NCBI GenBank assembly: GCA_003508835.1
Contig: PUFA01000068.1
Location: 9,247,501 to 9,311,500 of the forward strand
From: Eonycteris spelaea
Lineage: Eukaryota > Chordata > Mammalia > Chiroptera > Pteropodidae
Direction of reading: 5' to 3'
DNA: 64,000 nucleotides
The notes below the pieces were generated by a model, which was not told the origin of the DNA, did not search any database, and saw only the letters and a program-made list of their open reading frames with translations. Below, piece by piece: positions 1-11,720 of the stretch (positions within the stretch are counted from its first letter, which is position 1; every line of letters starts with the position of its first letter). The position numbers were made by a program, and so were the translations under genes.

Positions 1-394
1 TTGTAAATTCTTTGCGACAGGAAAATAAATAAGAAGGCAACATTGGTACAGCAGGAGCACTGGACTTGGAGTATAAATTTCAGAGTATTTGTTAAGTACT
101 TACAATGCACAATTCTTTGGCTAGTATTTATAGATTTTTCTCTCACATATAAAGGAACCAGGTTTAAATCCTGGCATGGCCCTTCATCTTTCTGAGTATG
201 GGGAATGGATTCAGGCACAGTTTTCTTTATCTGCACAAGACAGGTAGATGGTGACATTGTCTATGTCAAAAGATATATGACCATTATGTAAGCAAATGTA
301 AGAGCAGGTAATATAGCATTCAGTCCAGGCACATCTACTCTCTTTCCTTAGGCCAGCGTTCTCCTGTCCTAATTGAACATTTAAAATTACTGAG

Positions 395-520
395 AGTATG
401 TTTTAAAAATACCAGTGCTGGGGCCACATTCCAGACCAATTAAAACAATCTCGAGGGTGGGACCCAGGCTTTGTTTTATCTTTTCTTTTTAACTTCCTAG
501 TGAACCTAATATGTTTTAGA
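395..520 (+). mobile_element. hAT-type DNA transposon fragment (MER20/MER5-like)
   Basis: The stretch with 'ggggccacattccagacc' and 'gggtgggacccaggctttg' resembles the middle of the non-autonomous MER20/MER5 hAT group. Terminal repeats are not preserved. The rest of 1-628 shows nothing I recognise. Confidence 0.5.
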
Positions 521-628
521 CAGTGTGGCAATTATCTCCCATCCACTTGTTCAAGTATTAATTCATTTTGACCCCGAGGACTGTAGGCTTGATCTACAAT
601 AAGGAGTTGAAAACTGTGACTACCCAGA

Positions 629-955
629 TGTTATGGACTGAATATTTGTCTCCCAAAATTCATGTTGAAATCCTAACCTCCAGTTTGATAGTATAAGAAA
701 GTAGGACCTTGAGAGGTGATTAGGTCATGAGGGTAGAACCCTCATGAACAAAAGTAGTGCCCTTATAAAAGGGACTCCAGAGAGCCCTCTTACTCGTCAC
801 ATGCAGACACAGCAAGATAGTCCCTACCAGAAACCAAATCAGCCTACACCTTGATCTTGGACTTCCCAGCCTCCAGAACTCTGAGAAACAAATGTTTGTT
901 ACTAAGCCATCTAGTCTATGGTATTCTGCTATACCAGCTCCAACAAACTAAGACA
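629..955 (+). mobile_element. MLT1-type MaLR solo LTR
   Basis: It begins TGTTATGGACTGAAT and ends AAACTAAGACA, with the typical MLT1 blocks 'cccttataaaagggactcc' and 'cttggacttcccagcctcc' between. It is flanked by near-identical 5-base target duplications (CCAGA at 624-628, CCAGC at 956-960), as expected for ERVL-MaLR elements. It ends about 48 bases before the KCTD21 coding exon. Confidence 0.9.
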
Positions 956-1033
956 CCAGCTATGGTTGGGTGATGGTCATTTCTCACTTTTCTCCCTCTC
1001 TAGGACTACTTCCCAGCACCCCAGCCTCCTGCC

Positions 1034-1814
1034 ATGTCCGACCCCATCACACTGAATGTCGGGGGAAAGCTCTACACAACCTCACTGGCAACTTTGACCA
1101 GCTTCCCCGACTCCATGCTGGGTGCCATGTTCAGTGGGAAGATGCCCACCAAAAGGGACAGCCAGGGCAACTGCTTCATTGACCGTGATGGCAAGGTGTT
1201 CCGCTACATCCTAAACTTCCTGCGAACTTCCCACCTGGACTTGCCCGAGGACTTCCAGGAGATGGGCCTGCTCCGCAGGGAGGCCGACTTCTACCAGGTG
1301 CAGCCTCAATTGAGGCACTGCAGGAGAAGGAGTGGAGCTCTCCAAGGCCGAAAAGAATGCCATGCTCAACATCACACTGAACCAGCGTGTGCAGACGGTC
1401 CACTTCACCGTGCGCGAGGCACCCCAGATCTACAGCCTCTCCTCCTCCAGCATGGAGGTCTTCAACGCCAACATCTTCAGCACCTCCTGCCTCTTCCTCA
1501 AGCTACTCGGCTCTAAGCTCTTCTACTGCTCCAATGGCAATCTCTCCTCCATCACCAGCCACTTGCAGGACCCCAACCATCTGACTCTGGACTGGGTGGC
1601 CAATGTGGAGGGCCTCCCAGAAGAGGAGTACACCAAACAGAACCTCAAGAGGCTCTGGGTGGTGCCAGCCAACAAGCAGATCAACAGCTTCCAGGTCTTC
1701 GTAGAGGAGGTGCTGAAAATTGCTCTGAGTGATGGATTCTGCATCGATTCTTCTCACCCACATGCTCTGGATTTTATGAACAATAAGATTATTCGATTAA
1801 TACGGTATAGGTAA
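1034..1814 (+). CDS. KCTD21: KCTD21 (BTB/CUL3 adaptor), frame broken by two 1-base deletions
   Basis: Single coding exon of KCTD21 (KCASH2). The family recruits substrates to CUL3 ubiquitin ligase; KCTD21 is linked to HDAC1 degradation and damping of Hedgehog signalling. A splice acceptor (polypyrimidine then TAG) at 1001-1003 opens the exon and ATG at 1034 starts MSDPITLNVGGKLYTTSL. The BTB/T1 fold (about residues 3-90) is complete. The C-terminal half, ending IIRLIRYR and TAA at 1812-1814, continues in another frame. Two single-base deletions explain this: one near 1309 (after the codons for QVQP) and one near 1331 (GAGGTGG reads GAGTGG). Between them a third frame encodes IEALQEKE. Adding two bases gives exactly 260 residues, the usual length. 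As written, translation runs off-frame and stops at 1516 after 160 residues. The locus is syntenic, not an ectopic retrocopy, so this is either recent loss or a sequence error. Confidence 0.93.
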
Positions 1815-3839
1815 AAGGGTCCCAGCCACCCTGGAGTGTGGCTCCCAAGAATCTCCATGTCAGCCAAGCTCTTGAAGAGCACCTCACTGGCGGCGGAAGG
1901 CAGGGCGCTGTACTAATGTGTATTAACCACGTAGCAGGACTTGATCCCCCGTGATGCAGTCCACCTGTAGGAATATATGCGTCCTCTCAGCAGAGCCACC
2001 TTTTGTCTTGCCATTTGGAGCTTGAGAGGGGCAGTCTGTTATGACAAGTGAAGAATCTACCAATGTGTCCTAAAGGAGGCCACAGGAGGACTTTCTGGCC
2101 AGACAGAGGAGTGGCAGTTTTGTCATGGGCTCCATCTCTCTTTGTACCACTGGGCAGTGCCTCACTTTAGCCATCCGTAATAAGATACTCTGGTGGAAGG
2201 GACGGAGTGAGACAAAATGCTCCCTGCAATTTCGCGAGATGGAACGTACTCAGAAATTCCCATCATACCTTCTAATCCAGATGTCAAGAGAACCTTGGGT
2301 TAGTTTTCCTGAGGGTGACCATGTTTCACTGGCTTAGAAATGCAGTATGTCCTCAAAGCTGTCTTATTGGCTGCCTCTGGGGACAGAATTGAGCAATGGC
2401 ATGGCCTAGAGGAGTGAGCATCTAGGCAGGGTTTAGAAAATGGGATATCCCTCTTGACTGGGTCAAATCTAAGCATTTGGGCTTAGAAATGGGCTGCTGT
2501 CCCTGTGAAGGTTGGAAAATCTGGAGCCAGTGATGAAAGGCATTTCACATCATGGCCCATACCTGACTTTTGTAATCGTTTTCCCAAGAATTTGAGTTAC
2601 CATTGAAACAAGTCATTTAAATCATATTATGGACTCTCAGGGTTGGAAAATCATTCAACAGTCATTTAGTCCCCCTTACCCCACCATACCCCAGTACATT
2701 TGGGGATGAGTGCCTCTCCCCAGCTCCTCCAAGCAGTCACTTATCCCTACTTGCATACCTCCAGTGACAGGAAGCTCATCATCCCTAAGGCAGCCCCTGC
2801 CATGGTTGGCTGGTGCTGGCTGTTAGGAAGTTCTTTCTTACTGAGCCAAAATCCTTCCACTACCATTTTCTGGTCTTGGTTCTACTGTCTGGTTCTTCTC
2901 ACCCAAAGATGTATTTACTCTTTCAACATTGTCACCTTGAAAGATCAGACACTCATTCTGAAAATATTATTAGGATTCCCCTTTGCGATCTGTCTTCAGA
3001 ACCAAGGTTGGCCCTCTTTCATCCCCTGTAAGTCACCCGCATTTTGTTATGGCTCTGCCTCCTTTGTGACCCACATTTTATCCACCTTCCTCAAGAGCCA
3101 CGACTCCACGTACCCTTTGACATCTGTTGGAGGAGGAAGATTTGCTGCCCCTGAGGAAGTGCTGCCAGAGGAAGCAGGGTCTCAGAAGGCAGCGTGCAGC
3201 GAGGAGCCCAGGAGTGGTCTGAACCATAGCACTGCCTTTGGAGTACGTGTCCAGCCCCTAAGACACTGCTCTGAAGAAGGTGGCCCTCCCACATAGTACT
3301 CCTTCTAATCATACCCAGTCCCTAGACATCCTTAGGGTGAGATCCAGGGCAAGACACCCCAAGCTACCACTTTCCAGGGGTAATGAGCAATGCAGGCCTC
3401 AAAACTGTACATTATGATTCATCCCTAGAGTGAGTATGGCCTTGGGAGTCTCAGAGTCTTCCCCACTGGACAGGGGCCCTCAGACAAAGTCAGGAAAGCC
3501 TGGGGACAGAGGCGCACACAGAAGATGGTCCAAAGAAGGGGCTTTCCATAGTTGTGCCTGAGAGTACGGAGCTTGTACACTAGGCCATGGGAAGGTCACA
3601 TCCCTTAGGTGATAAAGGCCTTTTCCCCCATCGGTGGGGCCCAAGAGTCTCTGACAGCTGTCCCAGGCCACGAGGCCAATAGTACTTGAATGGAAGCTGT
3701 GACCACAAGAAAAATAGTTTGAGGAAGAAATCGTAAATTACCACTGCCCTTTTTCCCTCTCCATAAAAATTCTCTTTCTTCATCTTTTTGGTGCTTCTTA
3801 ATTCAAGCAGCTTGACTTTAGAGAAAGTACAGGACTTAT
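1815..3839 (+). other. probable KCTD21 3' UTR and flank
   Basis: This stretch is repeat-poor and follows the KCTD21 stop codon, which suggests 3' UTR in its first part. I see no canonical AATAAA before the MIR tail at about 4229, so the transcript end is not placed. No coding sequence here resembles a known protein. Confidence 0.4.
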
Positions 3840-4015
3840 GAAGTCACTAATGTGCTATGTGACTTTATGCAAGTCACTCACCTCACTGAGCCACCTCCGT
3901 TTCTTCACCTGTGAAATGGGCATAACAGTAAAACATAACCCTACCTACCTCACAGGGCTGTTGTGAGGATCAAATGAAATAATGTAAGAATATTATATAA
4001 ATCATTGTTATTATT
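3840..4015 (+). repeat. MIR SINE
   Basis: MIR body: 'atgtgactttatgcaagtca', 'gtttcttcacctgtgaaatg' and 'cacagggctgttgtgaggat' in order. Confidence 0.85.
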
Positions 4016-4029
4016 TTATGTCTGCTTAT

Positions 4030-4250
4030 AAGGGAAAAAACTTAGGCCTTGGACCTAGACTAACCTGGGTTTGAATTCTGGCTTCATTACTTGCTGTGTA
4101 ACCTTGAACAAGTCACTGGGCTTCTGTGATTTGTTTCCTCATTGGACAATAACCCCATCTCCCACTGTCACACAACTTAAATGAAGTACATGTGAAAATT
4201 CCTAGCTAGGCCTGGCACACAGGAGCTCAATAAATGCTTGCTCTTTCAGG
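4030..4250 (+). repeat. MIR SINE
   Basis: A second MIR in the same orientation: 'cctgggtttgaattctggct', 'tgtgtaaccttgaacaagtc', ending with the usual 'ctcaataaatgcttg' tail. Confidence 0.88.
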
Positions 4251-4399
4251 AAGTAATAGTGATGGACTGTTATGCAGAGGTCACCCTGAGAGTACACGTT
4301 AACAGCCCTTCCGGAGCACTTCATGTATGGGCCCTGAGGATGGAAACAGCCACAAGTAAGTACCATCTGAAAAAAGCCTAGAGGTTCACACAGCCTGTT

Positions 4400-4565
4400 G
4401 TGGAAACTTGGGGAAAGAGCTTAATTCTCAGAAAGGGCTTAATGGATGGTGGAGCTGGGCCTTTAAGAGTAGGTTGAACTGTGACGGAATAAGCTAAAGA
4501 GGGCACAGTAGGCACAGGAAATAGCATGAGCAGAAGCCCAGGAGCCAGGCAGGAGAGGTGAGCCT
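4400..4565 (+). repeat. L2-like fragment
   Basis: 'ggcacaggaaatagcatgag' and 'agcagaagcccaggagccag' resemble the L2 3' region. The match is weak. Confidence 0.4.
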
Positions 4566-6173
4566 TCACAGAGCCACAGCACAAGGAGAATGACAAGTGG
4601 TGATACTCAGCACACTGTGCAGTGTACATGTATCTCAGTTGAGTGCAGCCATCTGCTTAGCAAAACTGAGAAAGAGAGCACCGCGTGGTGGCAGGCAGCA
4701 CCATCCCAGGGGACCCATGAGATAGAATGTAGACTGGGACGCAGGGAGGTGCTGCTGCACGTGATCCCCTCATGGCCCTGCGCGAACCCTGATGGGGATC
4801 AGTGATCTCAACCAGACTCCATTTATTTCGCTTTTTTCCATAGCTAAGAGCTTTGTTCCAAGTGAAGGGCAAGTCCAGGCACATATGAGTTTGTCACCTT
4901 TCTATTTGCCCTAGGCATGGCCCAGGCATTCAGAGGGATAGTCAGAAAGGGTGCTCAAGGGAACCCTAAGGCACCTTGGTATGACCACTTTGTGAGGACT
5001 GCCACCAAACAGGACCCCTGCAGTGCTCGAAGGCCAGCACTGGCCACCACCTCAGGCATTGCTCCCTGCAACCTCACCCTCAGGACCACCTAAAGCTCTG
5101 TACCCATTTATGAAAGACAGGCATTGCAATCCTCTGTTTTGCCTTTGGGCCAGAGCTCCCTAGGCAGAGGTGACCATGGTTCCCACTCTTGCCCATACAA
5201 CAGTGGCCTCATAGCCCTGAGGGCCAGGATGTGGTCACATTGCTTTGTAAATAGCACATGTGTAACTGTCCCTTTGTTCACCAAACTTCCAGCTTTCTTA
5301 TACAAATTACTTCTAAAACAGGCTACAGTGAATGAGAGCTTAGACAAGGTCAGCCTTGTCGAAGGTCAGCCTCTTGGCTCACAAGGCCAGGGGACCAGCC
5401 CATCCCTTTCCTGAACTGTGGTCTCTTCACCCGGATTGCCTGTGTCTGCCTTGTGTCTCAGGGCTCTATGCTGATGAGGGTGGCTGGCAGGGAAATGAGG
5501 CCCCATGATTGTCTGAAGAGCAAAACAATCTTGATAACAGGCTCACCCAAGGGAGGGGCTCGGGCTTGTTTCCAGGCCCCATAGGGTCCTGGCTGTAGCG
5601 GCTCTGTCTGTCCGGACAACCCAGTGACCTCAGTCTCCTTCAGAACCTTCAAGGAAGTGTGGCACCACGCAGAGCTGAGGAGACAGTCCGGTAACATGTG
5701 CTTACTAGTCTGGGGCTAGTCTTAGGAGGCCCTAAGGAGAAAAGTTGTCTGTGGAAGCCGGAGGATCACCGAGCAACCCATAGCACCTAGGACCCCACCT
5801 GATACAAAAGACAACAAAACGAGCTCTGTAGCACTCCTGTCTTGCTATGACTTCTGGGCAGGAAGTGGCATGCCCAGCCAGGTATATCTGACTCTCACTG
5901 CCTGTTCCCTGGTTCTAGTTCCTGCCAACTTCCCTGGTCCTTTTACTCCAACATACAAGGCATTGCAAAGCCTTCATCAACACTTCTCAGTTAGCTGGCA
6001 GCCCTAGAGTATTCTCACCTATTATGCCAGGTCCTTGCCCAAAGCCTAGGTTCCCTTTTACTGAGGTTTTGGGTAGAGGCCCAGTTGAGTCATATTGGAA
6101 ATATGATCCTGCCAGCTAAAAACAAAGGTTAATATATTGTGACATAGGTACTTCTTCACCAACCCCGATTAGT

Positions 6174-6174
<1 letters not shown>
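4566..6174. other. unannotated intergenic DNA
   Basis: No gene, RNA or confidently classified repeat was seen. The short open frames in it lack any family resemblance. Confidence 0.4.

Positions 6175-6222
<48 letters not shown>
6175..6222 (+). repeat. (CA)n microsatellite
   Basis: About 24 uninterrupted CA units. The following 700 bases hold nothing else I recognise. Confidence 0.97.
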
Positions 6223-6924
6223 GCCCTTTTGTTTGGCACCTCACAGGTTACCAATCACCTTTATATCCATTGTTTTCAGTCACAGAACCACAGAATATGC
6301 CATGCCATCCCACACCTCTGGCGGGCTGCCCTTTACAATTCTGTCTTCATAGCAAACATCTGCTCATCCTTCAACAATGCATGATCCTGGCCTCCTTACC
6401 TCATCAAACAGAGTTAGTCCCAACTCCCTTTGTGCCACTCCATACCTAGGGATGTCATTTATCATGCTGCAGTTGTTCACAGCAGTGTTGGGCTGGTAAA
6501 AATTTAACAACCAGCTGTCTAGGGGGAAAGCTCTGATTTGTAGCATTGGCCAGTTTCCATGGTATAAATACTCTCACCAAGTTCAAGCTACCAATGTGAT
6601 GTCATTCATCATCCAGGAAGGGAGGCACACAGTGGGTTCCAGAGAGCCAGCGTGAACCGTCCCCAGCCACCTCCATGAACCTCCCACTGAACCGTGTGCC
6701 TGTGAGAGCAGAGGTTCTGTCTTGCTCTCTGTGTCGCCAGTGCCTTCCACACAGAAAGTGCTCAATATCTTTGAGGTGTTCAATATGTATACAACCTGTG
6801 AAGTAAGACATTTGTACCCCATGATGTCCTCTCTTGCTCAAACTCCTTCCTGCTCAAAAATTTTGCTCAAACTTTTTCCTATAGTACGAGAAAAAGTCTG
6901 AAGTTCCTAGCTCTTTAAAGACAG

Positions 6925-7165
6925 GCTTCAGCCTACTTTAAGAGCACAGATGCTGGAGTCAGACTGCCTGCAATCAAATCTTGTCTTTCTCACTTCATGG
7001 CTGTGTGACCTTGGACAAGTTACTTAACCTCTCTGTTTCCTTATCTTGAAAGTGGAGATAATAGTACCCACCTCATAAGGTATTGCAAGGGTTTGATGAG
7101 GTAATACAGCTATAGCTTTTGAACAGTGCCTTGAGTATAAGTGTTATCCTTATTACACTAATAAT
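6925..7165 (+). repeat. MIR SINE
   Basis: A well preserved MIR: 'agcacagatgctggagtcag', 'ggctgtgtgaccttggacaa', 'gttacttaacctctctgttt'. Confidence 0.92.
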
Positions 7166-7444
7166 AATTACTATTATTATATTTTTGTTATCTTTTATTG
7201 CTGTCTTATTGCCCACTCCCTTAGTGCCCCATACATAATTTGTATCTCCTGACCTTTGCCCAATCCACTCACAGTGCTTGGAGTGTCCCACTCTCTCCTC
7301 TCCAGTGACCCAAACCCCGTCCATCCACAGTGGACACCCTTCTTACCCACCACCACCCTCTCATTGAGCCCTTCCCTCCTCTTCCAGTGCCCATCTGCTT
7401 GGCGTCTCCATGGGTCTGGCTGAGAATCAGATGGTATCACATGT

Positions 7445-7600
7445 TCTGTTTATTCGCATACTCTGTTAAACACCTGCCATATGCTAACCCCGGGGCTGGG
7501 CTCTGAGCAATCAAAGATGAACCCTGCACATTCCTTCCTCAGCAAGTGTCAGGGAAAGAAAGACAGGTAAACAAATTCCAGAGAGAGGGAAGGTGGAAGT
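7445..7600 (+). repeat. L2 3'-end fragment
   Basis: The pattern 'taaacacctgccatatgcta' followed by 'ggctgggctctgagcaatc' and 'gaaagacaggtaaacaaa' is the L2 3' end. Confidence 0.6.
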
Positions 7601-7644
7601 CTGCTCCAGGTGGAGTGGACCACAAAGAAGGTACAGCCAGCTTC

Positions 7645-7835
7645 AGCAATAATCTCTCACTGCACACACCACTTTACAGATTACAAAGCATTTTTGCTGC
7701 CTTTTCCTCATTTAACACAACGAGAAACTCTAGGGGGCTTTTTTTTTTATTTTTTATAGATGAGGACACTGAGGTTCAGAGAGGAAAAATTTTTTGCCTG
7801 TGACCACACTGCATGTAAGTACATTGCCTGGCATA
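7645..7835 (-). repeat. MIR SINE (antisense)
   Basis: Reverse MIR core: 'atagatgaggacactgaggt' then 'tcagagagg' and 'tgtgaccacactgcatgtaa', interrupted by a T-rich stretch. Confidence 0.65.
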
Positions 7836-8659
7836 GGCCTTTAGCTAATATTTATGAAACTGAATTAAATGTCATTTAATTTAAGTGGCCAAGTTGAGGT
7901 GAAAATCCCATCTGAATCTTCCTTCAGTTTTATTTCCACTCAACTGCAAGCCCGAGAACACAAGCAGGTTTACAAGTGCCAGGCCTCTGATCCAGGCTTG
8001 TCCACTGACGTTTCAGGTGACCTTAGGCTGATCATGTCACCATCCTGAGCCTGCAACCTTTAGCAAAATGCAGCAAGGTAGATCTCAATTCTACCTGCTA
8101 GAAGTCTCTTCTAGCCAGAACTGGAAGGAAGAATGAGCTTCCTAGCCCTGGAAATGTGTAAGTAGAGACCGAAAATCCCTTGACAGGCTGTCATGGGGGC
8201 TTCAAGCATACGACTGGCCCCATGTGTCTACTCCCAGCCTTTCGTCCTGTAAACATAATACTTAGTGATGGCATGGTCCTGGGATTCTTATATTTTACAG
8301 TGTGAAACACTGTGCTCTATTAAGTGCTGCTGGAGCTAAAACGACCAGGCAAAGTGGAGTCATTCAGATGTCATGTCACAGTACTGACACTCCCGAGTGA
8401 AATCAGAAAGCTTTCATGAGGATGAGGCTCATTCCAGGAAACGTGGTGCCCCCTCCTCCACCTCCTTAGAAGAGGAGGCAGGTCAGACAAGCTGAGTGCC
8501 CCCTCCATCCCACTCCACCCCCTGTTCATTCCTAAGCAGAGAGAGGGAGTCCATCACTGGGCTGCTAAGAGAGAAAACTGTCACATGGCATTCATTGGCT
8601 ATCTTTTGGCATAGAATCTGAGAATGTTGTGCTAGAAGGAAAGTTATGACTGACCATCA
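7836..8659. other. unannotated intergenic DNA
   Basis: No gene or confidently classified repeat was recognised. Confidence 0.4.
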
Positions 8660-8800
8660 AAGGTAAAGAGGAAGAACTGGCTTTGAGTCAAGCAGACCCA
8701 GTCCAGATTTTGGTTCTGCCATGTGACTTCAGCAAGCACCATCATCTTTCTCAATGATGTCATCTATAAAGAGGAGATTAAAATACCTGCATTATCTGTA
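8660..8800 (+). repeat. MIR SINE fragment
   Basis: 'gagtcaagcagacccagtcc' then 'tggttctgccatgtgacttc' fit a degraded MIR. It is directly followed by an L1 tail. Confidence 0.55.
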
Positions 8801-8915
8801 GTGGCTATGTGTAGAGCCAGAGGGAAGACAGAATCATAGGGGGATTATTTCATAAACTATATAAATGTCTAATCAATGTACTGTATAGTTGAAACTAATA
8901 ATAATTTTTTTTATA
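8801..8915 (+). mobile_element. L1 3' tail, same family as the copy at 47.4 kb
   Basis: It is 5'-truncated and aligns by eye with 47361-47480: shared 'agagccagag', 'agggggat', 'actatataaatgt', 'aatgtactgt', then 'gaaa(c/t)taataa' and a degenerate A/T tail. Confidence 0.75.
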
Positions 8916-9139
8916 TCCACCTACATTACCTACTTCATATGAGGATTAAGTGAGAAAATGCATGGAGAACGCCTGGCTCCTTCCTCTTTGCTCTTTGTAC
9001 TCCTTGCTCTCCATGCTGGACAGAACTCTCTCCTAAAGCAGGGACCACCTCTCATGCCCCTCTGTCCCCTGCCTTATAAAAATAAGGTGTGAATCTTATT
9101 AAAATTCCAGTGCCAAGTAACAATATCACTGGCCAGGAA

Positions 9140-9320
9140 CTATCAGGAGCATGACCTGTATGCTCTCATTTCATCTTAATCTGAGAAGTCGCTATCTTAA
9201 CACTTTACTTTCTAGTAAAGATATGAGGCCCACAGAGATTAATTAGCCCAAGGAAATGAAGACAGAAAGTGCTAGAACGATGATTTGAGACCAAGTCTGT
9301 TGATATAAAGTCTAGAGCCA
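9140..9320 (-). repeat. MIR SINE, weak (antisense)
   Basis: 'atatgaggcccacagagatt' followed by 'ttagcccaaggaaatgaaga' is a decayed antisense MIR core. Confidence 0.45.
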
Positions 9321-9529
9321 CAAAGGTGCACAACTCAGAAGCTCTATTCTCACAAAATATAAGATACAATATGACTACTACTCCTTGGAGTTGTACATTC
9401 CCCAGTCCTTCAAGGCTCCCCTTTTTCCAACCTCTGCGTATATCTAATCTAAGGATAAATTTCTAAGGATATATCTAAGGATATATTCCTAAGCCTCTTG
9501 TGGGGCAGGCACTGTTAGGCCTGGCACAG

Positions 9530-9812
9530 ACTGAGCTTGTCCTCTTGGCTAACATGCCCATTGGGGAAGACAAGCAAGTAAACAAATGATCTCTATACAG
9601 TAAGATTACTGCTCTGTTAGAAGGGCAAAGGTGAGAGGGGTGAGGGAGAGCTGAGAGAATCAGGGACCACTTGGAAGGAAACAGGACAATCAGAGATGCC
9701 TCACCAGGAAGGATACCCTTATGACAGGTATTGTAAGATGAACAGAAGCTCTCTAGGCAGAGAGCAAGGAGGAGAGGCATTCCAGCCTGAAAAGACATCA
9801 TGTACAAATAAT
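9530..9812 (+). repeat. L2 fragment
   Basis: 'ggggaagacaagcaagtaaa' and 'aggcattccagcctgaaaag' are typical of the L2 3' region. Confidence 0.65.
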
Positions 9813-9824
9813 AAAAGCTAATAT

Positions 9825-10075
9825 CATTAAGTACTCATTATATATCAACACGATACTGGGCACTGTACTTGCATTATCTCATTCAGTCTCACAACAACCC
9901 TATCTGATAAGTACTATAACCAGTTTTACAGATCACAGAACTGAAGCTCAGAGAGGGTAAGTAACTCACTCAAAGATAGAAGCTGGTAAGAGGCAGAACC
10001 AGGATTCCCACCTGATCCGTTGTTGTCTCAAAAGCCTGTGCTCTCACCACTACCGTATTACCTTCGTTGTCCAGA
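9825..10075 (-). repeat. MIR SINE (antisense)
   Basis: A long antisense MIR: 'tactgggcactgtacttgca', 'attcagtctcacaacaaccc', 'gaagctcagagagggtaagt'. Confidence 0.9.
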
Positions 10076-10850
10076 AGCCTAGAGTTGAGAGTTAATAGAA
10101 CTTTCCTGTCTCCTTAAATTTTTCTGATTTTTTCCAACTGCGACTGATGGTGATCAACTCTTTTTCCAGTCTTTTCTCACCAGAGGGTGAGGGGAGTTTC
10201 ATGTCCTGGCACACAGTGGACTCGTTTGGCAGTGAGACGGGGCAAGAGAGAATGTGCCCAGAGTTTGTTTACATTTGGAAGCTCCTAGGGCCTTATAAAA
10301 TTTTAGTATTGTTTGCTTTACCTGAAAGAAAATCCAGACAAACCAAAAAAAAATTTTCCTCTCCAAAGGCCCCATCATTTTAAGAAAAAGGAAAGAGGAT
10401 CCATTTAGTGAATTTGGTCCACACTGACTCGCTGCCCTGCTGGCTAGAGGCCCCAGCTTGAATTTGGAGTGTTTAGTCCTGCTGTTTTTGAGGACTGGGT
10501 CAACAAAATACATCCCAGGATTGTTTGTCTATTTTTCCATGTTGCCTCATGACTCCCAGATAAGAGTTGCCAAAACTTATGCTCCCCAGTATCCTCAAAG
10601 AAGTCCTCTTTGGAGTGAGACATCAGACAGAATTAACAAAGGCTCAAAGATGCATGAAGATTTTTCCAACACTGTATGCACAGACAAGGTGGCTGGCATA
10701 TGAGAGAGTAGAGCTGGGATTCAAGAATCTTGGGATCTGGCCTTGGCTCTTTCTCTTACTTTGCTATGAGGACAGGTCCCTCTGCCTCTCTGGACTTGTT
10801 TCCTTGTGTGTCAAACAGTGGGGTCAGTTACTCATACAGCAAACATAAAT
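10076..10850. other. unannotated intergenic DNA
   Basis: No recognisable gene, RNA or repeat. Three overlapping open frames here have no family signature. Confidence 0.4.
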
Positions 10851-10854
10851 GAAG

Positions 10855-11100
10855 GCCTTTCCACATATGGGTACTGTGCTGAAGGCTGGGGATACTGAGG
10901 CACAAGACATGGTCCCTGTTTCAGGACAGCTCTTAGTCCAAGGTTGGGAGCAACTAAATTGCAGAGGGGCTGACTCCCTCCCTGGCTGGAGAGGCCGGTG
11001 GGGTCAGAGATACGACATCTGGGCTGGATTTGAAAGGGCAAGTAGAGTTTGCTAAAGGCAGATATTAGAGAAATTCATTCCAACAGGACCCAGGCTTGAT
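10855..11100 (+). repeat. L2 3'-end fragment
   Basis: 'gggtactgtgctgaaggctg' then 'gacatggtccctgtttcagg' match the L2 3' pattern. Confidence 0.65.
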
Positions 11101-11149
11101 GACTGGAAAGAGCAAGGCCACCTCCGAAACAGAGGCACTGGAGGTTGGA

Positions 11150-11402
11150 GAGCGGCACTAGGAATGGTTGAAGGTCTGGGCAGACAGCCTGGCTTCAAAT
11201 CCTGGCTCTACTATTTACTGGCTATGTGACCTCCAGCAAGGTACCTCACCCCTCTAAGTCTAATTTCCTCATCAGACAAATGGAGATAATAATTATACTT
11301 ACCTGATAAGATTCTGTAAGGATTAGATGAGTTAAAGCATGTAAAACATTTACACCAATGCCTGGCACCTGTTATACACTGAATGAATGATAATTATCAA
11401 TA
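11150..11402 (+). repeat. MIR SINE
   Basis: A near full-length MIR: 'agcctggcttcaaatcctgg', 'ctggctatgtgacctccagc', 'atgcctggcacctgttatac'. Confidence 0.92.
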
Positions 11403-11429
11403 TTGCTATTATCCTAACTAGTTAGCAAG

Positions 11430-11720
11430 GCTAGAGATGAACTAGAGTCTAGGCTAAGGCAATAGGCTAGGATGTACAGCAGAACTGGACTATGAAGGGT
11501 TTTGTGCGTTAGGCTCATTCAATTCAGTCACCAAGTGTTTCCTGTTTATCTGACGCTGGAGACACAGTGCTGCATCAGAGACATACCCTGCCTCTAAGGC
11601 ATTGCCACAGAAAAGGGCAATACTGAGGGGAAGAAGCAATAGAAATTGAATGTAGTGGAAGCAATCCGTGCAGGTATGTATGTGCCCTTCATAATCATGC
11701 AGCAACTACATAACAAAAAA
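11430..11720 (+). repeat. L2 fragment
   Basis: 'ctatgaagggttttgtgcgt' and 'ctggagacacagtgctgcat' look like two parts of L2 3' sequence. Confidence 0.5.

Noticed and set aside
1387..1763. Several overlapping frames on both strands of KCTD21
   Set aside because: They are shadows of the conserved coding frame in GC-rich sequence.
1034..1814. KCTD21 as a processed retrocopy elsewhere in the genome
   Set aside because: The gene normally has one coding exon, the acceptor is present, no A-tail or target duplication was found, and the neighbours ALG8 and NDUFC2 are the expected ones.
2700..3296. 198-codon open frame after KCTD21
   Set aside because: It has no recognisable domain or homologue, no splice context and no conserved pattern. 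It is probably chance in UTR or flank.
10147..10848. Cluster of 78-104-codon frames
   Set aside because: They overlap on both strands and have no domain, promoter or splice evidence.
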